31,484 nt of DNA from Hofstenia miamia (lineage: Eukaryota > Xenacoelomorpha > Acoela), in assembly GCA_004352715.1 (NCBI GenBank), contig SCFE01000003.1:2615810-2647293 (forward strand), given 5' to 3'. The notes under the pieces were generated by a model that was not told where the DNA came from, searched no databases, and worked only from the letters and a program-made list of their open reading frames with translations. Below are positions 1 to 10,599 of this stretch, in pieces. The position numbers and the translations under genes are program-made. Every line of letters begins with the position of its first letter. The stretch's first letter is position 1.

Positions 1-37
<37 letters not shown>

Positions 38-55
38 GCGTGTGTGTCTACGTAT
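1..55. repeat. (AT)n then (GT)n microsatellite
   Basis: An (AT)16 tract opens the window and is followed by a short GTGTGTGT run. Confidence 0.9.
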
Positions 56-1389
56 CTGTCTTTGTGTTAATATAAACATATTCAAACCCGCATTGGGCAA
101 ATTTCCATAACAACTTAAAGACTTCCCATTTTCAAACAATTGTTGTATACTGTAGACATTAAAATATTAAATTCCAAGTCAATTGAATCATATTAAAATT
201 GATTATGGTACTTAGAGCATTAAAAAAGAAATTTCTGTTTGTTTTTGGCGGAAACCTTTTAAAAATGAGTGAAGTTAATTATACTTTAAGTAAAAAGGCT
301 AATCCTTCGAAAATTACTCATTCAGCTGAAGCCGAACTTTGATTGAGAGGGAAGAGCTATTTCGGTGAAAGGGAATTAATGCGGAGCGGCCTCCTTTATC
401 ATTCAAGAGGGGATGAGTAACGTCGCACGGACATCGCCTCCCACTTTGCGGAATATTACATTCGCTTCATTCATTTATAATCTTAAATTAAGTGATTAGC
501 CTTTCCCAATTACAAAGTATTACTCCGCGTTTCCCTCTTTCCATGAAATTGAGGGATGCGGCATAGATTGTTGCTACAGGAGCATAATCATTCGTTATAT
601 CAGTTTTTCTATTTCTATTTTCAATGTATGTGTACATTTTCTTAATCAATATCTCAAAATGTCAACAAAATTTGCACATTAGTATCTCTGACATTTGTGT
701 GTACATCGATCAAAGACTTTGTAAGTACATATGTTGCAATTGTTCATCAATATGCTTGTAAATAACTTATATTTATATAAACCATTGAAAAATATTGTGA
801 AAACTAGTTCGAAGGATTCGAAAATAATACACTATTGTAGTTATCATAACTTATGAAAAAAAAGTTTAATATATAGACTTGATAATTTTGACCATTTTGT
901 TAATAAGTGCCAAAAGATTTCAAAGGTAACCCTTAGCTGCATGCCTCTTTTAAGAAGATACCAATTTAATTCCCATTGATGTACACCTGTGCAAAGAGGG
1001 TTCTCAATGATTCCCAGAATTTGAACGCAATTGAAAGAAGAGGCATTCTTCTATCATGTGATGCTTTGAATATCTCTATTAGCTCATGAGAAATAAACGC
1101 ATAAAAAAATTTAATAACCTTCAAAGTTTTAAAAAAATGTCGTAGCTCAAGTACAAATACATCTATTGATATTAGCTAAGTAACCTTTATAGAGAATTTT
1201 CATAACTGTCTAGAACATGGATTCATGAAATATATAAATACTGTACATTAATGAATTAAATAAAATATGCTATTTTTTAAGCTCGTTTGAGTTCTAATAC
1301 AAATTCAAAATTGATTGACCAACATGGTTTAAAATTGCCTCATGATCATGGTATATCATCTACCAAGCCAACTTTTAGGATAAAATATA

Positions 1390-1390
<1 letters not shown>
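56..1390. other. AT-rich non-coding DNA
   Basis: Apart from the GC-richer island at 340-600 I see no gene, RNA or repeat that I can support. Confidence 0.6.
340..600. other. GC-richer island of unknown nature
   Basis: About 260 bp with several CpGs (for example GCGGAGCGGCCTCC and ACGTCGCACGG) stand out from AT-rich flanks. All six frames are broken. It might be conserved non-coding DNA or an old repeat. Confidence 0.3.

Positions 1391-1425
<35 letters not shown>
1391..1425. repeat. (AT)n microsatellite
   Basis: Uninterrupted AT dinucleotides over about 35 bp. Confidence 0.95.
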
Positions 1426-1429
<4 letters not shown>

Positions 1430-1742
1430 GTTTTCCAAATTTTAAATTGAATTCTTGTGTTATAAAACATCCTTTTTTTCAATTTCTAAGATCACAAAAC
1501 ACCAAGCTGTATTAAATATATACGAAAATTTTTTTTGATAAAAAATGTATTACATGATTATACTAAAATATTACAATGTAGTTTTTTTCTCTATATTTAA
1601 AAAAATTTGTAACTTATCACATATATTGGGGTTTTGTACTCTTGTTTAGTATGGAATCAAAAATTAAATAATAAAGGAAAATTATTTGAAGTGTTTCAAA
1701 ATACCGAAAAATTACAAAACACCAAATATATGTGAAAATGTT

Positions 1743-1746
<4 letters not shown>

Positions 1747-1793
<47 letters not shown>

Positions 1794-1984
1794 TATATTT
1801 ATATNNNNNNNNNNNNNNNNNNNNNNNNNNNNNNNNNNNNNNNNNNNNNNNNNNNNNNNNNNNNNNNNNNNNNNNNNNNNNNNNNNNNNNNNNNNNNNNN
1901 NNNNNNNNNNNNNNNNNNNNNNNNNNNNNNNNNNNNNNNNNNNNNNNNNNNNNNNNNNNNNNNNNNNNNNNNNNNNNNNNNNNN
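1747..1984. repeat. (AT)n microsatellite plus 180-base gap
   Basis: AT repeats at 1747-1804 run into N at 1805-1984. Apparent open frames here are only the Ile-Tyr translation of the repeat. Confidence 0.95.
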
Positions 1985-2059
1985 AGTAGTAAAAAAAGCA
2001 ATTTTAAGATTCCGAATAATTTTCTACTAATAGATTCATTTCTATTTAGAAAAATCATT

Positions 2060-2112
2060 ATATTATATATATATAAATATATATATTTATTTATATATTT
2101 ATTTATTTATGC
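2060..2112. repeat. AT-rich simple repeat
   Basis: Mixed TATA, TAAATA and TTTA units. Confidence 0.8.
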
Positions 2113-2567
2113 AAATGTGTGTGTATTAAAAAAATAATTGAAACGTTATTGAAAACTGTGAAGCATTAAAAATTAAAAACAATACATATAAGTATTATCT
2201 AAAATAGACAACAAAAATAAAAAAGCAAGAACATAAACAACACCTTCTTATAGGAGCACATAACTATAGTACAGGAGGTCTCGCCATAATCTTTTTTAGT
2301 GTTCATAATATTATTTTTCATATATTGTTTTTATTAACAAAAATTTTTGTTGTATAAGCTATAAAAAAATTGGTTTTTAAAAATTTTTTGAGTTTTTTTT
2401 TTATTCTCAAAAATTTAGAATAGAAAAAGTTGTTCATGATAAGAACTTTTTTGCAGGTATTCTGATAGGGAATACATTTTCCTTCTAATAAATTCATTTT
2501 TTCAAATACAAAGCTAAAAATATTTACAATATGTTTTATTAAGCCATACATAATCTTTTATTAATAA

Positions 2568-2595
2568 TAATATATATATATATATATATATATAA
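2568..2595. repeat. (AT)n microsatellite
   Basis: About 28 bp of TA dinucleotides. Confidence 0.9.
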
Positions 2596-2847
2596 TGAAT
2601 ATAAGTATATAAATTTTGTTAATTGAAAAATAATTTGAAATTATTAATGAAGAAATTTGATTCCCTTCAATTTTGCTTAATATGAGTATTTTCTCCAAAT
2701 TAGTAATTAAATATTTCAGTAATTAGTAATTAATTAGGTACGGGCAATAGCATCTTATGCAATGTGTTGAACAAATTATTCAACATTATTTGTATATTTA
2801 TTTCTGTAAAAATAAATCTTTAAGTAGGAATAAAGAATAAATTGGGA

Positions 2848-2900
2848 GTCCGCTCAGGGATAGTTGGGCGTCTCACCAGTGGTGAGGTATAACTTTGAGA
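2848..2900. repeat. Small hairpin, tRNA-like fragment
   Basis: GGGAGTCCGCTCAGGGATAG leads into CTCACC-AGT-GGTGAG (2872-2886), a perfect 6-bp stem with a 3-base loop. The opening vaguely recalls a tRNA 5' half or a tRNA-derived SINE head, but no B box (GGTTCGAATCC-like) follows, so no RNA gene is claimed. Confidence 0.2.
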
Positions 2901-4039
2901 ATAAAGTGCGACATTTACTGTTACTCCAAGCTACAAAAAGTACTTAATATTTACTTCTACAAACATATGGTCACTTCTATATACTTTAAAAATTTAATGC
3001 TTTCGATTCAACTAGCTATGTTACAGGTGGTATTATGTGTTTGGATAACATGGGGCTTGCAGTTCATATTCACAAATTTAGACGCAAAATTTTTTTATTG
3101 CATCCTATGAGAGGGCATTACGTGCGTATTGCACAAAATATCTATTATTTAATAGTAGAATCTTTATATTAAACCATGTAGCTACTAAAATTTATAATAT
3201 AAATAATAATAAGGTGGGGCGGTATATGTCAATTTTCGTTAACCCTCTTACAGTTTTTGGGAAATTGCCATTTCTGAAAAATAATCTTTGATGTAATTTT
3301 CAAAAGTTTGTTACCTAAGGGCGTTGTTATTCTTTCTAATTTAGAATAATGTGTCAAAATGTGTGGACGGATCTTCATTAATAAAATCTCTTAATATGTC
3401 TTAGCGACATGCGTTTCCAGTAGGACATATCAACAATAAATATTTTTTAATCTTTCTTTTTATTTTATCTGTATGAAATTAACAAATTTTACCTGAAAAG
3501 ACACATTTTATTTCCTGATTTCTGCATCATATTTTTAATGAAATGGACACGAAATGTCCTGCGAGAGCTTCTCGAATGTTATGTTCTTAGGGGGATTTCA
3601 TTGCCACACAAACTTGAAACCCCTTGTTGTTAATAAATGTAAACCAAATTGTTCATTACAACTCATATAACATTTCTAATTAGGTTAAGTCCGTACATGA
3701 CTCACATGGGACAGAGTGGCGATCAAGTTTAATATCTTCACCTACAACCCGATACAAATTTTGTACATATCTCCAGAGTTACATATGTATTTGCAAATGA
3801 CTACTGTACAAAACATCACTTATATCTTAACATAAACAAATTAAGTAAAATATTAATGCACACTAAAATATTTAGAGACAGACACTATTCTCTCGGTTTT
3901 CACATCCGCTCAATGAACTTCACTGACCTGTTAATTTTTAGTTTGTAACTTATCATCAGTGTGAACTTTGCGTTGATAAGTTTTTCAACTTGATCGTGAC
4001 TAGTAAAAAATTGATGTATTTATGTAACTATTTATGCAT
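2901..4039. other. AT-rich non-coding DNA
   Basis: All frames are short. The 71-codon + frame at 2895-3110 has no recognisable domain. A slightly GC-richer part at 3540-3770 contains one AP-1-like TGACTCA (3698-3704), which may be chance. Confidence 0.55.
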
Positions 4040-4126
4040 TTATATATATATTCATATATATATATATAAGTACATAGTACATATATAAACATATATATAT
4101 ATATATATATAAATATATATATATAG
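4040..4126. repeat. Compound (AT)n microsatellite
   Basis: Several TA runs are broken by TTCA, AGTACATAGTAC and AAACA. Confidence 0.9.
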
Positions 4127-4666
4127 TAATTTACAGTATCAGGGTTTTCAGAAATACTATCACTAAAAAAGTGCAAGCAATCGTATTAGAAAATAATTAT
4201 TAACTTAGTTCATGAAAATATATTTTGATATTATATTAAATACAAATTCTAAAAATGCATTTATCTAGAAAATGTTTTTTTAAATAGTTTGCGTAATAAA
4301 CATTCACTAAAGAAATATATATTATTGAATGTTCTTCTAATTGAAAACTTTCAACTGCCCATTCAATATTTGTCAGAGTAATCTTTAAAATGAAAAAGGG
4401 GCAGAATGCTTGTGACGTCTGCCTTATATGTCTGAAAACACTTTTTTTATCAAACCGCCTCATTAATGGAAAATGAAGAACAGGAGACTTTTTACTGGCT
4501 AATGTTTCTCGAATGGGTGTTAATTGGAATTTTTTTCGGCGAGGAAGCGCAATATGAAATAATAAATTACAATTGGGAGGAGAAACGTCTGCTTTGGGTT
4601 TCAATCTGCCCACCGCCTTTGTATTGGATTCACGTCCCACCTCCTTTTTCCTAACACTTCTATTAT

Positions 4667-4714
4667 ATTTGCATAAAAGTCCCGCGGCAAGAGATTTGAC
4701 ATGTGTCAACCAAT
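4667..4714. promoter_or_regulatory. Dense group of transcription-factor-like motifs
   Basis: An octamer ATTTGCAT (4667-4674, POU-type), an inverted repeat TTGACATGTGTCAA (4696-4709, of the TGACAxxTGTCA form known for TALE homeodomain proteins) and CCAAT (4710-4714) occur within 48 bp. They sit in a GC-richer island at about 4400-4740. No gene start is visible nearby, so an enhancer would be the reading if functional. Confidence 0.25.
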
Positions 4715-4759
4715 GGGACGCATTTGTTCAAGGCGAAATTTATATTAATTCCATTAATT

Positions 4760-6860
4760 GAGAAAAATTTTAACTGATAAAATACATTCAGTTATTTAAT
4801 TAACTTACAGCTCTATTATTTAAGCATTTATTTGTACATTATATTCATTATTCAATGATTTGCAATATTCAATATAACAATAATGTGTTTATCAATGCAA
4901 AATGTAATTAGACATAATTTGAATTTTACCATACATGTATGTTATAACATGGCATCACGTGCACAAATTTCTGAATTTATAATTATTAGATTACAAGAAT
5001 ATCGGAAGATATAATTTTATTTTAATTTTTCCTACACTTTTTTAAAAATTTTTTTAACATACTATTTATATTGATGTGATTTGAAAAATAGTACTTAATA
5101 TTGGAATCAATTTAAAAACAAAAATATACTTTTGCATCTCTAGAAAAGTATCAAGACATGCTTAAACTAATTTCACTATTACATACTAATAATTATTTAC
5201 AGATAAGAAATAGAGAATTTCTAAATTTGCATTTTCCAATTGCAACTGTTTTCTTGCATAAAATTTTACTGGATATACAATATATAAAACACTTTTGAAG
5301 AAATTCTTGATCATTTTGCAAAATGCATTTTATTTAGCTATAAATTATAATTTAAAAAATATTATGTTCAATACAAATGATAATAAAATTTGCAATGAGA
5401 TCAACCATAGCTTTTTAAGTTCAAGACCAAGGAATTCTAAACCCAATTTGTATTGAAATATACAATTAAGAAATTTATTACAATGAAAAATTTTCAACAT
5501 TTAAGAAATTGAAAAAGTGTAGTTAGAATCAATTTCCTCTGATTACAGAAATGCTTCAATTTTTATGTATTAATATGAAAAAACTTTTAATAAAAATAAT
5601 TGCACAAACGAAGGCTTAATGAAAATAAAACTAGTTTGGAAAGTTGCAGATTTTTTTAGAAACACATTTCTTTAGCGAATGGATTATAATTAATTGAAAG
5701 TGCTATGCTACGTGTAAGTTTATAGTGGAATATTTTTGGTTTTTCAATGATTTTCTACTTTAAATAATTGTAGAAGACATATTTCAAAATTTGTAACTCT
5801 GGTTCCAGGAAAAGAAATATTCAACAGAGATCTTGACAAAGTGTGTTCCATTTGCTGCAGATCTTTAAGAATTAATAATCTATTATTAATAAACACAATA
5901 TAAAAGATTCAAATTTAGGAAATTCATTAATGTTTAAAATACTAATTTATTAGATAATAATTTGATGAAATTCCGATTAAATCTTTATAGTATATCAAAT
6001 ATTGTGGTTGAGAATAAATTGCTTTATTGGAAATTTTATGAATTATCAATGAGAACATTAGTAGAATTAATCAGTTATTCTCTCTCCCAAATTATTTATT
6101 TGACGGATGATTCTTATTTATAAATATACATCATGACTGGAAAGGGTAAAATAATTGGTCCAGCTCATTTGTTGATGCTCAAAATTGAATTAAACCGAAC
6201 CAAGCACATTTCATATCTTGCGCTCTATTCCTCTAAAAATCACACAGAATATTGAGAATTGATTATTTCATTTGATGAAACCCAAAACTTCGAATTGAAA
6301 ATTTTTTATTATGAAAACTAAAAAAGTGGAATTCAAAAATCAAATTATGGATATGCTATGTATCATAGAAAAATGGAATATTTTTATTTTTATTGCATAA
6401 AAATCTAAATCTGCTTAACCATCCCTTGAAAAAAAAAATCCTTCCAAAATGTAATTTTCCGATTTTAATTAAGGATATGCTAAGTATAACATATTAAATA
6501 TTCAGAGTAATTCAAACCAAAGTATACTAAAAATCTAAAAATTCTTAGGAATAGCAGCTGCTAAGCATACATCATCTCATGTAAAATACGAAGTCTTTTA
6601 AAACAGACAAAGAATTACATTGCGTGTCGATGAAAAAATTGAGGGTACAATTGCATCTATTATATTATATACACATATATAAATTACTTAAGTTGCCAAA
6701 TTAAAGCAGTCCTACTAGAACTAGCCTTTCATTGTTTCACATAAAGGAACTCTACTAGGTTCAGGAAGCTCTATGTTTTCTAAAATTTTCTCTAATAATG
6801 TTTGAAACATATCTTAGGAATAATTTCTGAAAAAACATTAAGTTTTTGTAGTATTATGTA
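4760..6860. other. AT-rich non-coding DNA
   Basis: Nothing beyond short chance frames is visible over this 2.1 kb. Confidence 0.6.
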
Positions 6861-6874
6861 AACAGTTTGAAATC

Positions 6875-7147
6875 ATGTGTCTAGTAAGCCTCTATTTTAA
6901 TCAAGACTGGGAAGAGATTTGGTTTTCGATTACTCTTGAATGCGGTGGGTTAGAAGCAGGAGATAAGTGGAATGAGTATAAGCCACAGGTGGTCATAGAC
7001 AATGAGAATGCTAAGATACTGTGGGACTTTATAAAGGAAATAAAAGCAAAGTTAGGAAAACGAGTTACAGAAAAAGCAGGTACAGAGTGGGAAGAAATCG
7101 CGTTTCAATTGAAGAAATGTCAGGAGTTGATTTTTAAAAATAATTAA
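6875..7147 (+). pseudogene. LINE (non-LTR retrotransposon) C-terminal domain fragment
   Basis: A 90-codon open stretch contains WNEYKPQVVIDNENAKILWD (residues 32-51), followed by RVTEKAGTEWEEIAFQLKK. Many animal non-LTR retrotransposon polyproteins end in a domain with W-Y-x-H-x-P..V..N...KxLWDF, then, further on, RV.EKE..K...L...LKK. The first block fits well. The part in between, which normally carries a PDIV..D..P.D segment, is missing, so this is a deleted remnant rather than a working gene. The ATG at 6875 is incidental. Upstream reverse transcriptase sequence is not recognisable. Confidence 0.5.
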
Positions 7148-8950
7148 GTCACCAAAGTGATTGGTCGAAAGAACTAATTATGATAACAAGTTGTTTTGTG
7201 ATTGCGATGAAGTTGAAACAAGACATTAGAATTATGAATGATTTGAGAATTTAAGAAAGTGGTAAAAGCCAAAAAGTAATTTGAGTCTACAAAATGTGAG
7301 GTACAGCAAAATTGACAAAGGAAGATACTTAAGAAGAAGTTTTAGGCAAGATTGATTGCGAGAAAAGATCCAGCAAAGGCATGATGTAACAGTCGGGCTA
7401 GATTAATACAAGGAGAAAAATTTAGATACCAGCATTGGGAATTATAGCAGAGAGTTGAGCAGCAATATGGTTTAAAGAGAATTTACTTGGAAGAGGAATT
7501 CAATGAACTCTGTAGCAATGACATATGGAAGTAGAGCATAGAGTTTTTGATGAAAGTGAAGGGGAAACCATTATAACAAGATCACAAACATTGTGGTTTA
7601 ACAGGGACTCAAGCATCGTTTAGATTGAAAGCTAGGGTACGAATGTTTTAGATAAACAGAAAAGAAGAACTCTGGTTTTTTAGATATTTAATAGAAACCA
7701 TTAGTTGATGACATGGCTTGCCAAAGTAGTGCAAATAAAATTATAAGAAAAAGGTAGACGATGACGTCTTTTGTGTGGAATTAAAAGAGTACGTCCATAA
7801 GAGATAATGATGTAAGCAGATTTAAGCAAATCATGAGAAGATATGACAGATAAGTGATCAAGGAATAATGATGATTGATGAAATGATTGAAAGAGTTATA
7901 ATCACCTAATGAATATGAAAAAATTATATAGAGCTTGCTGGGTACAAGAATAAGATAGAGGGAGATATCAATAAAGAAAAATTGTGATCAATGGACAAAG
8001 GAGAAGAGTAATTCAAAGAGACTGATACATCAAACCAGTTGGGAAGGTCAAAATCCAAAGTGTTATCAGATGTGTGGAAAAGTCACAAAAACTGAGATTA
8101 GATAAAAATTCAAAGATGTGGAGTTGATAGGGTTCAGTGGAAAATAAGCATTAGGAAGATGAAAATCACCGGGGTAAATATTGATGATTCGGAAATTCCA
8201 TAGCCGCAATAAAATAATGGAAGGCATCACGGATCGAACGAATAGGCGTTGAGAGAGTACAAAAATTGACAAGATATTTGCTTTTGGAAGGCGAAGAATA
8301 CATGCAAATGATTAAAAAGCTGCAGTCGATGGATGAACGAAAGACATCATAACAAAATACACAGAAAGGGCCAGTTCAGATGATCAATAATTTAGAACAA
8401 GCGTAGAATTCAAGGCTTTTAAAGTGCCCCATAACATTGAAGACTTAGCAACAACCGTGGAATTGGAAAAAAATGATGATGAATCAGGGAAAGAGTAATC
8501 GAGTCAAGTTTCAGTAAGACAGAAATAAAATGGAGAAAGGTATTTTTTAGGAGAAAAGTTTGAAAATAAATTTTGAGGTCAGCAATAGAAGAAGCAGAAA
8601 TATTTAGTTCACGACGAACACGCAGATGATTAGATTCAATCAGAAGATCGGAGGGAGAGCGACCACCAGAAGCGAAAGCATTGGAAGAGAATAACTTCAG
8701 TTTGATGAAAGACTGAAAACACGAACGCAATCCCATTCAGAGTTAACATAAACAACAACAGTTTAATGCAGATTTGAAGAAAAACTACCTCGACAGTGAG
8801 AATCTCGAATAACGATGTTTGGAGCATCCATATGAATAATCTTAATATGAATTTTTTTATTATCATTCTGAAGATGAATGTAAGGAAAAGCTGCTAACAA
8901 TTTAATAAAGCCTAAATAAGAAAAATCGAAAGTTTGAACTAAGTTCACTT
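7148..8950 (+). repeat. Purine-rich decayed block, probable retroelement remnant
   Basis: The + strand is strikingly rich in A and G over about 1.8 kb, unlike the balanced AT-rich DNA on either side. Short stretches look formerly coding but are cut by many stops, for example LTGTQASFRLKARVRMF (7598-7648), YLEEEFNEL (about 7480) and LLLEGEEYMQMIKKLQSMD (about 8280). The first resembles the KARxRML segment seen in some non-LTR polyproteins. The open minus-strand stretches at 8066-8948 are what a purine-rich strand gives by chance. Identity remains uncertain. Confidence 0.35.
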
Positions 8951-9046
8951 AGTATAGTGTTATTCAATGAATTTCCTTAAATATATGTTTCAATCTATCC
9001 AATATTATGATAGTATTGCAAAACTTCAATTTCTAAAAATAATATA

Positions 9047-9075
9047 CAGTACTGGAAAAAGAATTCGGTCACCCA
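9047..9075 (+). repeat. Left outer terminal inverted repeat of the 9.0-kb Tc1-like element
   Basis: CAGTACTGGAAA opens the element and GAATTCGGTCACC follows. The right end, read in reverse, gives CAGTACTGGAAATATG then TATTCGACCACC. The two match over most of about 29 bp. Confidence 0.85.
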
Positions 9076-9251
9076 TGATTTGTCATAAATATTTCCAACA
9101 AATTGAGTACAAAAATGTCATAGGTATTTTTAAATTAAATTTAGTGTAGCAGAAAGAGGAATTCATCAATGTTGAGAAATAATTATCACTGTTTACTTTG
9201 AATCTCAACGAGAAATGCTACAATGCTTGTAGTTAGCTAATATTTTTTTAG

Positions 9252-9276
9252 GAAAATTTTATTCGGCCATTTCAGA
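9252..9276 (+). repeat. Left inner repeat (second transposase-binding site candidate)
   Basis: AAAATTTTATTCGGCCATTT repeats the core of the outer end (ATTCGGxCA) about 200 bp inside. In IR/DR transposons such inner copies are second transposase-binding sites. That role is inferred here. Confidence 0.6.
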
Positions 9277-9327
9277 CTAAATCCTGTAAATAATTTCATT
9301 GGTTGAGCTTTTTTCGGACTATTTGTA

Positions 9328-10279
9328 TTGAACATGTCGAAGGACAGTCTTTCTTTCCCATATATGATGTCTGGTTACGTACCTCTTGCCATCCGGGAGT
9401 TGATTATCTCCAAACTTTTGGAAGGGATGAGTCAACTTAATATAGCCCGATTTGTAGAGCGACCTCGAAGTACTGTCGAGGATATTATCACACGTTTCAC
9501 TTCTGAAAACATCCTTGCCCCCAACCTAAAGTTCGGAAAACCTTCCAATCAGCTCTTGTGTGCCTTTCAAAGCGAAGTCCTAGGAAGACTTCAGGGAACT
9601 TCGCAAGAAATGGGCTGATGGTCACCTTGTGACTGCAAGAGCTGTGCAAAACAGCCTGAAGAAGTACTCTTTTGGGACCTTCGTGGCACCCAGAAAGCCA
9701 TTCTTAACCTCAAAGCAAAGATTACGCCAGCTGAGTTGGGCCAAATTGATGAAAGAAAATTCATTTGAACATTTGTCTAATGTTATACTTTTAGATGAGT
9801 CAAGATTTGAGCTATACTCATCAAAAAGAATGTTGATAAGGAGACCAACTGCACAGAAGTTCAGATTATTGCCTCAATTTACTCTAGGCACCATGAAGTA
9901 TGGTGGGAAGTCTGTCATGCTATGGGGTGCAATATGGAACTGTGGCTTTCGCAAGATTGTTCACATCACAGGTACTCTCCGAAACTTTCGATATACTCGG
10001 ATTCTAGAAACGGAACTCTTGCCACCCTACAATAATGAGGTTGCTATCCTTGCTGACTGGCCTGACCAATCTCCAGACCTTAACATTATCGAAAATATGT
10101 GGAAGGAGGTCAAATATCGAATTGAACAGCACGCTCTTCACACTGAAAACGAGCTGGGGAGAGTAATAAAGAAAGAATTTTACGCAATTCCCAACAGCTT
10201 TATTGAAAGACTTTTTGCTTCAATCCTTGATCGCCTTGAAGCTGTTATTCGCTCAAAGGGACACCCTACAAAATATTAG
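9328..10279 (+). pseudogene. Tc1-like transposase, frameshifted and internally deleted
   Basis: The family cuts and pastes its own element at TA sites. The first 96 codons (9328-9618) contain the N-terminal helix-turn-helix region (LLEGMSQLNIARFVERPRST). A frameshift between about 9570 and 9600 moves the frame, which then runs on through RELRKKWADGHLVTARAVQN to the stop at 10279. The first catalytic aspartate is in LLDESRF and the catalytic glutamate in SPDLNIIENMW. The stretch that should hold the second aspartate (the usual QQDN..H motif) is missing: ELLPPY runs almost directly into NNEVAILADWPDQSP, an in-frame loss of roughly 25 codons. The protein is therefore predicted to be inactive even if the frameshift were a sequencing error. 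The stretch listed as starting at 9629 begins with GTG and is not a true start. Confidence 0.85.
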
Positions 10280-10379
10280 AAGAGAGAATTTTTTTAGCTA
10301 AGTTCTTATATTGTATCAATTATTAATTTTTGTATCTTATTTTGAATTTACTATTTTCGGATTTGTTTGTTAAAATTTT

Positions 10380-10410
10380 TTCAGGTGGCCGAATACATTT
10401 TTACAATAAA
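10380..10410 (+). repeat. Right inner repeat (second transposase-binding site candidate)
   Basis: TTCAGGTGGCCGAATACATT is inverse to the left inner repeat and a near copy of the right outer core GGTGGTCGAATACAT, placed about 180 bp inside the right end. Confidence 0.65.
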
Positions 10411-10561
10411 AGTTTTCTCATTTTAATTAAACATTAATAGCCAATTGTTATTCTACATATTTTATGGTATTAGACATACAGAATTTCCATTCTCAATCAA
10501 AGTAACACTTAGTTCTCATTTTAGACACACTATCCAATGAATATTCATTATTTATAATAGC

Positions 10562-10591
10562 AAGGTGGTCGAATACATATTTCCAGTACTG
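10562..10591 (+). repeat. Right outer terminal inverted repeat of the 9.0-kb Tc1-like element
   Basis: AAGGTGGTCGAATACATATT then TCCAGTACTG closes the element. It is the inverse of the left end with a few substitutions, and the TA target duplicate follows at once. Confidence 0.85.
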
Positions 10592-10599
10592 TACATGCG

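Larger units (their letters stand above)
9047..10591 (+). mobile_element. Tc1-like DNA transposon, both ends present, 1545 bp
   Basis: The element starts CAGTACTGGAAAAAG at 9047 and ends with its inverse CTTTCC-type terminus, ...TTTCCAGTACTG, at 10591. It is flanked on both sides by TA (9045-9046 and 10592-10593), the target duplication of the IS630-Tc1-mariner superfamily. Each terminal repeat is doubled: an inner repeat containing ATTCGGCC lies near 9252-9275, and its inverse GGCCGAAT lies near 10380-10405. This is the IR/DR layout known from Tc1 subgroups such as Sleeping Beauty-type elements. It encodes one damaged transposase on the + strand and lies about 2.4 kb beyond the 3' end of the GTPase gene. 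Confidence 0.88.

Noticed and set aside
1686-2058. Open frames through the first gap
   Set aside because: They consist of Ile-Tyr repeats from (AT)n plus unknown residues across N.
4236-4709. 157-codon minus-strand open frame
   Set aside because: It has no recognisable domain, a low-complexity hydrophobic/basic make-up, and overlaps two unrelated + strand frames. I treat it as chance in a GC-richer island.
8066-8948. Four minus-strand open frames
   Set aside because: They are shadows of the purine-rich + strand and show no domain.
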